Counted from the first letter of the stretch, positions 23,498-35,211 are shown. The stretch is 64,000 bases of DNA from Aldrovandia affinis (GCA_029706075.1 JAINUG010000014.1:6303838-6367837), one strand, 5' to 3'. Numbers and translations are program-made. Notes: generated by a model not told the origin, from the letters alone.

Positions 23498-23553
23498 GCG
23501 ACATCCTCTGCAACATCAATGCAACCTCTGCGACATGTTGCAGAGGATGTCGC
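23498..23553. repeat. Perfect 19-bp inverted repeat (hairpin)
   Basis: GCGACATCCTCTGCAACAT at 23498-23516 is exactly reverse-complemented at 23535-23553, with an 18-nt loop. The loop itself carries a third partial copy (GCAACCTCTGCGACATG). Confidence 0.8.
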
Positions 23554-23930
23554 GTTGCAGTCGCTCGAGCATGTAGAGGCCTTTACTGTTGAGGTTGCAA
23601 AGAGAAGGGGAGGAAAAAAACAACAACAAAAAAACAGTGGACCTATAGATGGTATCCCATCATGCACTTGGTCAGAGTTCATCCAGGGAGCACAGCCATT
23701 TAGCGCTGTCAGAAGGCAGGCTTCAATTAGATTTGGAGCCTGATGTGAGAAGCCTGCAGGGCCAACAGGTACAGGTCAGATGAAACAGTCTGTGTGCTTC
23801 ACCATGGTTACAGACAGATAATGATGTTTGCATGTTCCGGGGATCCTTTCTGTGGGGGGAGGTCACACACAGGGAGAGACAGACAGCAAACAGACCATTT
23901 TTCTTCATCATTTTGACATTTGGTTCTGTT

Positions 23931-24045
23931 GCTTAGGTTGTAGGTTCGATTCTCATTGGGGCCACATATACTGAAAAATGTATGCATGCACTCCTGTAAG
24001 TGGCTTTGGATAAAAGCATTTGCTCAATTGCATGTTATTATAATA
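23931..24045 (+). mobile_element. Family B SINE, truncated head
   Basis: GCTTAGGTTGTAGGTTCGAT (box B), then TGTAAGTGGCTTTGGATAAA and AGCATTTGCTCAATTG. Box A is largely lost. Confidence 0.75.
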
Positions 24046-24482
24046 TATACAGTATATATAAAATGTTTTCTCTCTCTCTCATTGCTGTCAGACATATTTT
24101 CAGGAGTACACTCAGTGTACTCAGTGTATTCTTACCGATTGAATGTGATCCAAGTGTAACAGCTTCTGCTAAGCAGATAAATAATTAAATACATTTTGCA
24201 TGCCATTATTATTATTAGCCGTTATTTAACAAGGAGGGTTAAACTAAGACATTTTAAACAAAGATGCCTTCTCAAAGAGACACTGTGCTAATCATGTTTA
24301 AATAATCTCCTTTTGCAGAAACAAAAAACTAAATATGGATTCAGGGAACAGCTCCTATAGAAACAGCCTGATGTGTCATATAATAAAATAATTCTCTCAT
24401 GACCCCGTGGCTGAGTCATGCACCCACTGTTTACAAAATGGTATACTGTCAGCCGCTGTCAATAAAGATGGCTGCTTCACCA
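24046..24482. other. Unassigned AT-rich sequence
   Basis: Includes a TATATA tract and GTGTACTCAGTGTACTCAGT-type short repeats near 24105-24130. No gene. Confidence 0.35.
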
Positions 24483-24493
24483 CTTTGAGCTGG

Positions 24494-24708
24494 TCGTGGC
24501 TAGATAGTAACCCTTTTTTCCCCCAGATCTCACACATGGGCATTTGTTGCTAAAGTGGTACGTTTCAAAGACGACCTGATAACTCTAACCCTAACCCTAA
24601 GTGTAAGACAGCTGGAACAAGGGTTGGATGCTTTCCGTCGTTACTGTGGGGACTCAGTCAAACCTTGCAAGAGTTGGAAAAATTAGGTTACTATCTAACC
24701 CTTTGACC
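24494..24708 (+). mobile_element. 215-bp MITE with CCCTAA-rich core, copy 2
   Basis: Related to 15457-15662. Inner terminal repeats GGCTAGATAGTAACC (left) and GGTTACTATCTAACC (right) pair with one mismatch. Conserved blocks are TGCTAAAGTGGTAC and TAAGTGTAAGACAGCTGGAA, and a CTAACCCTAACCCTAAG run lies near 24585-24601. The 11-mer CTTTGAGCTGG lies directly outside both ends (24483-24493 and 24709-24719), consistent with a target-site duplication. Confidence 0.8.
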
Positions 24709-24719
24709 CTTTGAGCTGG

Positions 24720-25343
24720 CATTGAGGCTGGGCTTGGATGTCTCAAAGGGTATCTAGGTCCATTCTCAAAAAAATAAATACAAATAAAAGGAGCTTGAAA
24801 TCTGGGCAAAGAGTATCTGAAAATGGTAATTTCAAGTGGCCTCTCTCCTCTGAATCGCACGACGACAGCCAATGCTTCTTTTAAGCCCAAAGATGCTTAA
24901 TAATAGCGTTTACCCAACTCGAGCCCAACAAAAAAGACATTTAGCTGCTGACTTTTTTTCCTATGCAGATTTATGTACTGAAAATATGTACAATGTGTGT
25001 GTTAAAATACAGTTAATACAACAGGCATATACAGTGTGTACTACAAATGTGATGTGACACGGTCACCAGGGTGTGATGTGTCTCACTGACTGGCATTCTA
25101 TCCCGGCCACGTTGGTACCAACTGTGGCTGGTAGCCATGCATGGTGATGTAGCATCACCCAGAAAGACCACCCCCTGTGGTCAATTGGACACTCGTGATC
25201 TGCCTACACCAGCTGCGCGTGAACTGTCCTCCTCCGACACAACGACTGCACAGCTGGTGGACTGCGCAGAAGAACAAAGCGATGGCTGGCGGCACTCGCT
25301 TCAGAGGAGACCCTCTGTGCCTGTCTGTTCTCTTCCGAATCTG
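24720..25343. other. Unassigned; 25070-25343 may be an old SINE-like repeat
   Basis: 25130-25343 has the GC-rich phrase GGCGGCACTCGCTTCAGAGG seen in tRNA-SINE bodies of fish (weak inference). No box A/B found. Confidence 0.35.
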
Positions 25344-25815
25344 CAGATGTCGCCAGCGACGGGACAGGCCCCCGAATACGATTGTGTATTTCGTATACTG
25401 TTCATAATACTTTAGAAGGCCCCATCTTCAAATGACTCCCATACACATTCTGTAGACCAGGGATGGGCATAGATGGCCGTATCCGTTTCTGGATTTCATG
25501 CCAACTTCTGCTCTCAATTATTTTATTAGCCCACTCATTTACGTGACCTGACATTTTAGCTACATTTCTTGATAAGCCCATGGATGACAGCTGAAAACTG
25601 TTCTTGTGTTCCTATATGAAACATGTTACTGTGGTATAATCTACAAGTGAACCAGCATTGGCGTATGCAACTAATTAACTAATTGAGCCAGGGTAATTGG
25701 TAGAAACAAGAACCTGCATACACACTGGCCCTCCGGGACAGGAATTGTCCACCCCTGCTCTAGACCATCACCAAGCCCCCTCCCATCTATCATTTACCAT
25801 TGTGCAATAATACAA
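25344..25815 (+). repeat. Dispersed repeat, copy 1, interrupted by a hAT MITE
   Basis: It aligns with 28505-28645: CAGATGnCG, then GAATACGATTG, GTATAC, AATACTTT and GACCATCACCAA. A 300-bp insertion separates the two halves here. The repeat family is not identified. Confidence 0.75.
25458..25757. mobile_element. 300-bp non-autonomous hAT element with 8-bp duplication
   Basis: Ends are CAGGGATGGGCA (left) and CACCCCTG (right), typical hAT termini. It is flanked by CTGTAGAC (25450-25457) and CTCTAGAC (25758-25765), an 8-bp duplication with one change, as expected for hAT. The paralogous repeat at 28596-28604 gives the empty site. No coding. Confidence 0.88.
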
Positions 25816-26580
25816 TTGTGCTTTTCAGATTAGTCAGCAGAAATTGTGACCTGTCTTTTGGCCCCTCCAATAGCAGGGGATGGGGCCCCACTTAGTCTGT
25901 GATATCATGAGTCACATGACGGCCTGCTGTGGGGGGGGATTGGTTCTGTGGGGCAAGGGGGCAGATCCTTAGACTGTTGATTAAGTAATGCAGGTGATTA
26001 CAACGGTACAACGGAGGTAGCAGGTAGGTCTTTATTCACCTGGCTTGCAGTGTAGTGAGATGGAAGAAACAGCCTTCATGGTGTTTGTAGAGCTTACGGT
26101 GTTATGTAATCTTTTCTGTCTATAATACCTAAAAAAAAAAAAACTCTTTTTTCAAACCATAAAAAGAGGAAACTAGGATCTGTTGTGCAGGAAAGAGTGT
26201 GGTGCCTGCGTGCATTTACAGAAACACATCCGAACCTGATTGGTTCATTTGTGTGAAAAAAATGATAATTCCACTGATGGGTGTTGGGTTGACGGTGGTC
26301 GCTCTGCGGGTGAAAGTGGGGCCACACCGTTCCGGCTGAACAAACACGGAGGCGGGGTCCTGCCGCTAACGAAGCGGGCTGTTGCGTGGAGGATGAAAAG
26401 GGAAATTGATGCAAATTGAAGAAAATCGCTGAGGGGGGAGAACCTCGGGGGGGAACAGGGAAAGATAATTAGCGCCCCCGTAACCGTTAACGATTCAGAA
26501 CATCATGCAAATGAAGTGTGTTTTTAAAGCGCACTCGTATCTAATAGCTGTTGTTACAGATGAATACAAATCAGCACCTT
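25816..26580. other. Unassigned sequence
   Basis: Poly-A tract at 26132-26143; otherwise no recognised feature. Confidence 0.35.
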
Positions 26581-26599
26581 ATGCACAATGAGAAGCAGG

Positions 26600-26890
26600 A
26601 ACAGAGTCGAGACCGGGAGGGGGAGAGAGAGGAGACTGGGAGGTGACCAGTGGGAGGAGGAGAGGGAACAGATGGTGAGAAGGAAGAAGAGGGAACAGGT
26701 GACCAGTGGGAGGAGGAGAGGGAACAGATGGTGAGAAGGAAGAAGAGGGAACAGGTGACCAGAGGGAGGAGGAGGAGAGAAGAAACAGGTGGCGATAGGG
26801 AGGAGAGAGAGGGAACAGGTGGCAAGAGGGAGGAGGAGGAGAGAGAGAGAGGGGGAACAGGTGACCAGAGGGAGGAGAAGAGTGAAAAGG
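26600..26890. repeat. GA-rich minisatellite, 56-bp unit
   Basis: Two units of 56 bp (26642-26697, 26698-26753) are identical by eye, followed by degenerating units with GGTGACCAGAGGGAGGAG. The long Leu/Ser-rich and Gly/Glu-rich frames here are translation artefacts. Confidence 0.9.
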
Positions 26891-28504
26891 CGACTGTACA
26901 ATATGTAAATCCCATGTGATTCCCTGACTGGATCATTATGTAACACAGAGCTACAGATAAAGAGGAAAGACACCAAAGCAATGCATTCAGGTCTAAATAC
27001 CGTAAGACCAAAATTTGATTATTTTTTTTAAGTGCAGTGAACTTGTTCAAACACTCCCAAATTCTTATATTCTAACAATTGTTAAAAAAAAATTTAAAAA
27101 AAGAAAAAAAAGAAACTGCAACACCTCTGTGGTGCATGCACACAAAAACTCAAGGTAAGTTATTGTCATGTAAAGAACGCACCACACCATGGCAACCTGC
27201 CTGTCCACCAAGAATGATATTAAACAAAGAAATTTAACAGCACAACACAGACCATTCACCTCCACCAAAACAACAGGCATTTACCCACAATCCCCTGCCA
27301 GTCTAGGGTGAACTTCCGATCCGACAGTTGGAGGAACTGAAGGAGATTTGGGTCCAGAAGGGGAGAGAGAGGAGGGAAGAGAGGAAGGAGAGAGGGATGA
27401 GTGGGGAGGGGAGGGGAGGCTCTGTAAAAAAAAAAAAAAAGCAAGTGGCCAGGAGTGGGAAGCACTTCTGCATTTTAATCAGCCTGCCTGCAAAGAAGGC
27501 CCGGGATCAATATTCATGAGCGCGGCCCGATTCCAGATCGTCCAGGGTTTAGTCAGGGGGGCCGACACTTCAGAAACGCACTTCTGTTCTCAGGGAACTT
27601 CCGCATCCTTGTTGTCGTGGTAACCATGATGGCGGTGATGAGAAAGTGGAGGAGGCAATGTGATTTGGAGTTGCGGGTTTGACTCCCATTCTCAGTGAAC
27701 ATCCAGCTGTGTAACTTAAATATGAATATGAATATTATAATATGAATATAAAAATGTAATTACATTATACAAGTTAGAGGTTGAGGCAAAGTTGTCAGGC
27801 AAAGTGACAACACCAGAAAGAGCATTGTAGCATTCTGCTTTGACAAGAAGCCTGGCCTTTGGGTGATTTGGTAATAACAACATGATAAACATACGCACTC
27901 CAAAAAAAGTCTTAGCATAAGGTGCCGAGTCAAAGTGGCATATGAGAAATGAAAGAATGAGACTCGCACACTTATTAGAAGCTCCAAAAAAGAAAGTGTA
28001 ATGGTTAATTTAACCAGGTAGGTAGTTTTGCATCATGCACCTATGGGCATTCTTAAGGTGCAGTAAATTGGGAGAAAAATGGGAAAAATCTGAAACAAAA
28101 TAAAAATAATTGGAAAAAAAAAAAGCTCAGAAGACATTTTTCACAGGGACAGATGCTGCTCAAACAAACGAGTCAGCACACATCATCCAATGACGAAGCT
28201 CACCGTACACAAACACGTTACACTGCATGTAATCAACCAGAAGGTCAACATAACTGGACTTTGGCGTGATCGCTGGGCCTTGTGTTTGTGCCACCAGAGT
28301 TTAGAGCCACGTGGCTCGGTTCTGTTTGCCCGCGGGGGGAGGCATGAACATTTGCTGCTGTCACGGTGTCGTCACTCACACCTCGCTGTTGCCAGAATGG
28401 CTACGTTGTGTCGCCGGACAGCCACGATTTTATCCCCACAAAGTATTCTGATATAACACCGCCTCACAGGAGATTTCTGTGCTTGTCGGCTCTCACCTAA
28501 ACCG
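26891..28504. other. Gene-free; GA-rich and A-rich tracts
   Basis: Purine-rich stretch 27357-27425, poly-A at 27426-27440, and A-rich sequence at 28060-28130 (AAATTGGGAGAAAAATGGG) resembling a family C SINE tail, without a head. Confidence 0.4.
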
Positions 28505-28645
28505 ACAGATGACGTTGCAGACGGACAGGTCTCTGAATACGATTGCGCTTTTTGTATACCGTTCAGAATACTTTCGAAATGACACCCACACACATCTTCC
28601 AGACCATCACCAATCCCCCCACCCACTAAATATCATTTACTCCCA
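28505..28645 (+). repeat. Dispersed repeat, copy 2 (uninterrupted)
   Basis: Homologous to 25344-25457 plus 25766-25815, without the 300-bp hAT insertion. The empty target reads CTTCCAGAC at 28596-28604. Confidence 0.75.
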
Positions 28646-28909
28646 TAGTTTTACTCAAACTTCCTTCATATATTTTTCAAATTCCATTCCTCTAGATTTG
28701 GGGGATAACTCATCCTGCCTGGCAACCCTGAGGCTACATGGCAGCGTGACCGCAGTGCAATTACAGTGATGGTGGAGTGCAGGTATAATGAGCATGTGAC
28801 GTGGGGGGAGAGGGGAGATGAGGGGAACAGCAGGTGCATTTCTCTGAAGAGAACTACCGGGGAACCTGAGAAAAATTTACTTGATAAAGGGCACTGCTTG
28901 TTTTCCAGA

Positions 28910-29112
28910 TGAGGGGACGAGAGAGACAGAGAGAGAGGGAGACAGAGAGCTACACGGAGAAAGAGAGAAACAGAGAGCGACAGAGAGACAGAGAGGGACA
29001 CAGAGAAAGAGAGAAAAAGAGAGAGACTCAGAGAGAAAGAGAGAGAGAGAAAGTGAGACAGAGAGAGGGACACAGATAGAAAGAGAGCAAGATAGAGGGA
29101 AAGAAAGAGAGG
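28910..29112. repeat. (GAGA)n purine-rich satellite
   Basis: About 200 bp of GAGACAGAGAGA-type units. Ser/Leu-rich frames on the minus strand are artefacts. Confidence 0.92.
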
Positions 29113-29890
29113 CCTCCCTCACCAGCTGCTTCAACGTGGGCCGAACGATGAAGGCAAGAGGGGGTAGAAGGGGATAATATGGTTGTTGAGAGGATGTAGA
29201 GAGCAGTAGAGGTCTTCGTATCCAATGTCCAGAACAAACCGTCTCTCAATTTGCTCCTCAAAATAACTATGGCAACCAGTCCTGGCAGTACACAAATCAT
29301 CCCTAATTTGTTGTCATTGGTGCACATCTATTTTTTTAACCGGTATGCGTACTGCAGCCTATGCCAGCCAATCAGCCTTCAACGTGTTCCACCAGGCAAG
29401 GAGCTGGTGAGCTCTCACTGGCCAGTTCTATTTGCGCTGCCGGTGTTGTTCAGAAAGTTGGGAGAGACACTTATTTTTCCTGCGATTATTTTTTTTTTTA
29501 AAACACATATTATCACTCTTATTTTTTAAGACGCGTTTGAAGCACAGGTGAAATCCGTCGCGGTAGTTCTCCCCGCCAGCCTCAAGCAGCTGAACCGCTG
29601 AAAGGTCACGCTGCACCACAGAGACGGCTCTAAGCCTTGCATTCTCCATTCTTCCCAAATTCAACATGCTCCCTATTGCTCGTGGCCTCTTCTGTATGAT
29701 GTCATATCCTGTTTTTTCCCCCCACTGTGGGAAAGAAGCAGAGCCCCCGAGATGTGACCCTTCCTCTGGCCCCCGTGGCCCGTGGCAGTACAGCATCCTG
29801 CCCCCAATGTTCGATTACACCGCAAATCAGTAGACGGGGCCGTCAAAGAAACAAAGGGGTCCTTGTGGAGTTCCTGAACACCTGTCGCTC
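29113..29890. other. No gene recognised
   Basis: Mixed sequence between two satellites. The plus frame entering the CA-rich array has no domain. Confidence 0.35.
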
Positions 29891-29894
29891 ATTC

Positions 29895-30580
29895 ATGCAC
29901 ACACACTGGCACGCACGCATTCATATATGCATGAACACACACTCGCACGCACGCACTCACACATGCAGGGACACACACATACACTCGCACACACGCAGTT
30001 GCACATGCAGGAACACACACATACACACTCACACGCACGCACTCACACATGCAGGGACACACACATACACACTCACATGCACGCACTCACACATACATGA
30101 ACACACACATACACTCGCACACACGCAGTTGCACATGCAGGAACACACACATACACACTTGCATGCATGCACGCACTCACACATGCAGGAACACACACAT
30201 ACACATTTACACGCATGCACTCACACATACATGAACACACACATACACTCGCACACACACACTTGCACATGCAAGAACACACACTTGCACACTCACACTC
30301 ACATACATACTCACACACACGCATTCACACATGCATGAATACACACACATTTGGATGCACGCACTCACACATGCATAAGCACACACATACACTCGCACGC
30401 ACTCACTCACACATGCATGAATACACACACTTGCATGTGCATATCAGGCAAATACACACATACGCACTCACACAATCACACCGATGAACGCACATGCATA
30501 TATGAACACAAACATACACACACTTATGCAGCATATGCTTCAGGGAATGCACGCATGCACACACAAACACACACACTTGG
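29895..30580. repeat. CA-rich minisatellite, 42-48-bp units
   Basis: A recurrent unit of the form ACACATGCAGGAACACACAC ATACAC plus a variable GCACGC/GCAGTT segment. CATGCAG marks fall at 29962, 30004, 30048, 30134 and 30182, giving spacings of 42-48 bp. At least two unit types are interspersed. Translates as His/Thr repeats. Confidence 0.92.
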
Positions 30581-31244
30581 CCAGAGTCTCTCCTCATCTC
30601 ATTCATAAGGAGTGTTCTGCAGCAGCATGCCAAACAGCAGCATCAGCGCTCAGTAAAGTCCACAGCTCCAGAAGCCTGCCGGATAAACAAGCGTTTGAAT
30701 AGCCTGCTATACACCGTTCTGGGCTACAAATAAATTAGCACAAAAACACAGCCAGACAGAAAATCGTTCCTCCACAGACACGGAAGGCTTCTTCTTCTTC
30801 AGACACTTCTTGAGCTACAGCGCCAATGTGGCCACGGCACTTTAACCAACATCGCATCCTCCAAATTTAGTACGACCTTTGACCCGACAGGAACTGGCAA
30901 TCGCACGGAAATGACCCCCGAGGTCACTAAGAGAAACGAGCCAGCAAACTGTGAACAACCTAGTTGTAGTGATGAAAGAAGACATCAAACTCGGTTTCCT
31001 GGAAGAATGGCGTATCTGTTTTTCTTTCCCTCGACTAATTGCCCTGGTTTAATGATCCCACTTAAGTCAATTGGCTGCATACATTCTCACAGACGTGTTC
31101 CCTGAAATACGCAGTCGGGAACCGTCTGAGCACAGGGCAGGCATGCAGGTGTCACTGGTAATGTATCATTATGCCCAGCCCAGTTAATGATTAGCTGAGA
31201 GGGTTAGAGGCCAGACGATGGAGCAAGAAGCTAATGAACGTCCT
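30581..31244. other. Unassigned sequence
   Basis: TTCTTCTTC near 30790. No gene. Confidence 0.35.
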
Positions 31245-31430
31245 GTACAGTGGGTGTAAAGAGCACTCACCCCCCTTTGGTATTTTTCACATTTTATTTT
31301 CTTACTTCATGGTGATTATGATTGACTTCATAAGGTCACTGTTTCTGCTTTGATTTATAACAACAAAACAATATGATGCAAAATAAAGATTCCCTTTGCT
31401 CTCACGTTTAAATATGCAGTTATTATATTA
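31245..31430 (+). mobile_element. Tc1-like transposon end
   Basis: Begins TACAGTGGGTGTAAA, then CACTCACCCCCCTTTGG and TTTTTCACATTTTATTTTC, the layout of a fish Tc1 terminal repeat starting at a TA target. No transposase follows. Confidence 0.6.
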
Positions 31431-31712
31431 ATTAGATTTAATATTACTCTTATTTTTTTAATGAGCTATTCAAATATAGATATATCTTTGAAATTTTGAT
31501 GAGGCAGTGTGTCATTTCCCTCTCTGAAGCAGCCTCCGTTGGTAAGTCTGAACAACATGGAGGCATTCTTAATACATGCATTTATGTATTATTCTGTGAG
31601 CTGGCACAGTAGACTCTGACCTGTGACATTTCTGATGCACATGGATACTACGTCTTTCTTCTTCTCAATGACCAAAAGGGCCAAGACTACGTCTCTGTTC
31701 GTTTGCAGCATT
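31431..31712. other. Unassigned AT-rich sequence
   Basis: Nothing recognised. Confidence 0.35.
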
Positions 31713-31762
31713 TCATTTTTACATTTACATTTTAGACATTTAGCAGATGCTCTTATCCAGTT
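31713..31762 (-). mobile_element. Short L2/SINE tail
   Basis: TTTACATTTACATTTTAGAC and ATTTAGCAGATGCTCTTATC are the reverse complement of the shared tail. A 50-bp fragment only. Confidence 0.75.
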
Positions 31763-33130
31763 TCCACTGCTGCAGCGACACACACACACACTAGCCACTT
31801 CACAGCGAGCCGTGGATCGTGGACATGTTTATTCCGACGTGGCACGCGTTCGATTCACCGTTCCATGGTGGAAGCAGCCAACGGTGATTACACCCGGGGC
31901 TGGCTGATGCGTTTTTCATCTAGCATCTCAATCGCCCTGGTAACGGTAATGGCCTGGGCAGAAGGCTGCTGTCTGCTCCCCAGTCGCTTTTTTCCCCTGC
32001 CTGCCTGTCACCAGGAACAGATGTAACATTTTAAATTAATTCTAATCTGTAATCGGCCAATGACGATGCGGGGTCTCGCGCGTGCAGTAATTGGTTGCGT
32101 GAAGAGCACTGGGAGATATCCTGTTTTTGAGAGCAGGTGCAGGAATGAGCCAAACAATTTCAGCACCTCCAAAGGTCTTCCGCCATTATGGCAAATTTTG
32201 CATTCAACATTCATTTCTGCTATTCAAATTGGACTTAATGCAACCAAATTGCACCAATTATGTTTTCACAGTGTCCTTCTATGAGGAAGATTACTTATAA
32301 AGTGTAGTTCAAAAAAAGTTGAAACAAAAATGTAGCAGGCAATTTTCATTCCTACAGTAATAGAAAAAAAATACATGTGGGAGTAATGTTTCTAAATGTA
32401 GTTGCCTCAGTTAAATTGCATTAATAATTGAACAAGGGCACTCGATAAACACATATGTGCACAAACACATTATGAAACATTATAGGAAAAGTGCATATTG
32501 GACTTTTTAGAAGTTAAGACTTAAGTAACAACAAATCACTTCTATCACTGATAAAGTTAAATACTTTTCATAAAGGGATTGGTTGAAAGTTATTTTTGCA
32601 TCAGAATTCAAACGCATAAGAAACAACAGTGAGGCTACAGCTTGTATACTTAAACTGCTCCCATATCAATTTCCTCTGTAAATTGACCTCTCTGTTTCCT
32701 CTGTTAAAAGGTTACCACTTCATGTCCTGAATCAGTTTTCTCGTGATTGCAGCCCTTTCAAATTTGGGGAGAATATTTAAATCACAAATTCAGTGAAACA
32801 CACAGGTGAATTCATATGCAATGCCACAAGTGTCTTAAGAGAGCTAGAAAAAAAAAACATATTTTTTTTTTTTAATAGGAAGCGGCCTTTCAGATATTAC
32901 GTGGTAAACCAGTGGTGTTCACCGCTGCCCCCGGAGGGCAGTAAGGGTGTGCAGGCTTTCGTTACTCATCGCACTTAATTGATCAATGAAAGCGGTTGAT
33001 TACACTGTTAACTCACCTTGGCGGATTTCCTGGGTCTGAACTGTTTGCTGATTTTAAGGTGAAAACAAAAGCCGGTCCCCGTTCAGCTCTACGAGGGAAA
33101 GAGTGAATTGTCAATGTCAATATGAGTTGT
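31763..33130. other. No gene recognised
   Basis: Poly-T/A around 32850-32875. 32910 begins CAGTGGTG, but no right hAT end was found. Confidence 0.35.
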
Positions 33131-33280
33131 CAATGTGTGGAACAGCTTGCCAGGTCAGGTAGTGAAGGCAGTATTCACGTCCAGGTTCGATGCGGTACTG
33201 GATATTCTTTAGTACTGGAAATGAGGCACCTAGATGGGCCAAACAGCCTGTTTTATTCATTATGTATGAAGAATTTAGAA
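33131..33280 (+). mobile_element. LINE 3' end, second copy of the 21722-22090 family
   Basis: Plus-strand peptide VWNSLPGQVVKA, then SRFDAVLDIL and stop. It is followed by GATGGGCCAAACAGCCTGTT and a TTATGTATG tail. Strongly truncated. Confidence 0.65.
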
Positions 33281-34525
33281 GTTCTTAATACTTATAATAA
33301 TTTAATTCTGTCCCTGTTCTATAATTACAGATTGGTAATATGTCAGCATTTCACAGAGATTTATCCTGTGACCCTGTGCATTTAGCATTTAAAACCTAGA
33401 CAATTAGCTGCAGTTCACACTTCAGTATCAGATTATGAATAAAATGATTGCCCTCAGAAACGGCCGGCTGATCGGTGAACGAATCTGTGAACGGACAAAA
33501 GACTAACAGAAAGTAGTACTTAACGAATCAGTGAACGTGTCAATGAATGAATCGTAATAAAGAATTGAATATAACAAACTGAAATTCCCATCACTAAAGT
33601 GAGGTGGAAATGGGAGTCACGTTAATTGTGTGAAATGATTGACGCCAATGTTACGTTTTCACCAACGCAGTGAAAGTTCTGGTGAGTCAAGCTCCAATTA
33701 GACACTCCTCATAGAATCGGACCCAATCAGAACCCTTCAGCAGTATCGGGTCTCCTCTTGCTTCCAAAAACGAGCTATCTAGTTAACAACAATTATAATA
33801 ACACTCTATCTTTCATGTAATGTTAAAGATAGTGTTGCTTTTCCCCCTGCAACTTTAAAGTTAATCCAATCCGTCCACACAGACCCCCAGTTCCCAGTGT
33901 ACTGGGATAGACAGGGAAACTTGAGACTTGCGGTCAGCGCTTGTCCCAGTGAGATAGGTTTATTGGTGTGTCTGATTATTTCTTTTCATTAGCAAGCAAG
34001 CTAACTAAAATGTAACAGTTTTTGAGACTTGAGTACAATTGGAGACTTGATGTTGGCTTTACAGTCTGTTGAACTCACCTTATCCTAACATTTAGCCAGT
34101 GGTGGAAATGGCTGAGATTCACTGGGGGGAACCCTAGTAGGGGGGTCTGGGGGCATCTCTAGGCACTTTGCTTTCCTGTTCTCCTTTTCTTCAACTGCTT
34201 TCTGACTACCAGCCAAGAAGAAGGGTGGCATGTCAGGCATTTTGGAATTTAATGTACTTTATTAACACATTAATCGCGCATTCCCTCCTACCTACAAGAG
34301 CTTTTTTTAAAAATACATTTTGATAAATGACAGAAGAGGAGCGATTTTGTTGTAAACAATCAAATTACTTTGTATAAGGCATACCATCACATACTTGATA
34401 TGTTGTGTTTAGGCAGATAAGAAACATTAGCACACCAAAAGCATGCATATAAAGTTTGATACGGTACATGTTGCTATCTCTACAAACGTGTCCCCATCAG
34501 GCCAATGTGGGCAGAGTGATTTGCC
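33281..34525. other. Unassigned; GAATCAGTGAACG-type short repeats at 33470-33560
   Basis: Imperfect GTGAACG/GAATC repeats. No gene or transposon ends. Confidence 0.35.
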
Positions 34526-34680
34526 AGTGTTTCTGCAGGTTTCAACAAGTTAAATTTAAGGCTTTTTAAGACCTTTTTAAGACCACTTTGAATGCAATTT
34601 AACACCTATTTCACAGCCATACTGGCAAAAAAATTATGAAGGATATGAAGGAAAATCGGTATGAATGAAAATAAGTCCCA
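34526..34680. mobile_element. Possible hAT left-end fragment
   Basis: CAGTGTTTCTGCAGGTTTCA followed by TTTTTAAGACCTTTTTAAGA CC resembles the left end of a common fish hAT family. No right end or duplication found. Confidence 0.4.
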
Positions 34681-34984
34681 GAATTACTTCCAAAGTAAAT
34701 GAATTTATTTACATTCAACATATACAAGAACAATGACCGAACATGACAGTACACAGGACTGACTTCCCAAATGACCCTGCTCACACGCCCTCACGCCACA
34801 CCTCCGATTTTTTTCACGCTGTGAAACCCCAAATCACAGATTTTGTCCCCTAAATTTCTAATAATCATATGTCCTGCTGATCCCGCAGGCACCATTGGAT
34901 TTTGAGCAGCACATAGTAGTCAACCTTGGGAGCGTGATTCGTTCATTGTCATGGTGACTTAAATTTAGTTTTTTGAGAAGCGCT

Positions 34985-35105
34985 CAGACGTATCTATACC
35001 TCTAAAAAATTAAAGAAATCTGCTTATACTGTATTTGGCTTAGTGAGAGAACAATGGAGAGGGGAAAAAAAATAATAACCCCCGAACAAAATCTCACTCC
35101 TATAT
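34985..35105 (+). repeat. Dispersed ~120-bp repeat, copy 1
   Basis: Shares ATACCTCTAAAAAAT, AAATCTGCTTATA, GTGAGAgAACAATGGA and ACAAAATCTCACTCC with 59325-59445. Family unknown. Confidence 0.7.
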
Positions 35106-35211
35106 TCAAGCACGGATTAAGAACACGGAGGCCCATGGGCCGACACACAATGAAGCCCCCCCACAATCGAATGAACACTCGCAATTTACAAATCCGTTTG
35201 GCAACAATCAC

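Noticed and set aside
26554..27050. Long Leu/Ser/Pro-rich frames (140-159 codons)
   Set aside because: Translation of a purine/pyrimidine-rich minisatellite.
28666..29134. Ser/Leu-repeat frames
   Set aside because: Translation of the (GAGA)n tract.
29727..30487. 203-codon His/Thr-rich frame
   Set aside because: Most of it is the CA-rich minisatellite; no start context or domain.
32910..33090. hAT element starting CAGTGGTG
   Set aside because: No matching right end and no 8-bp duplication.
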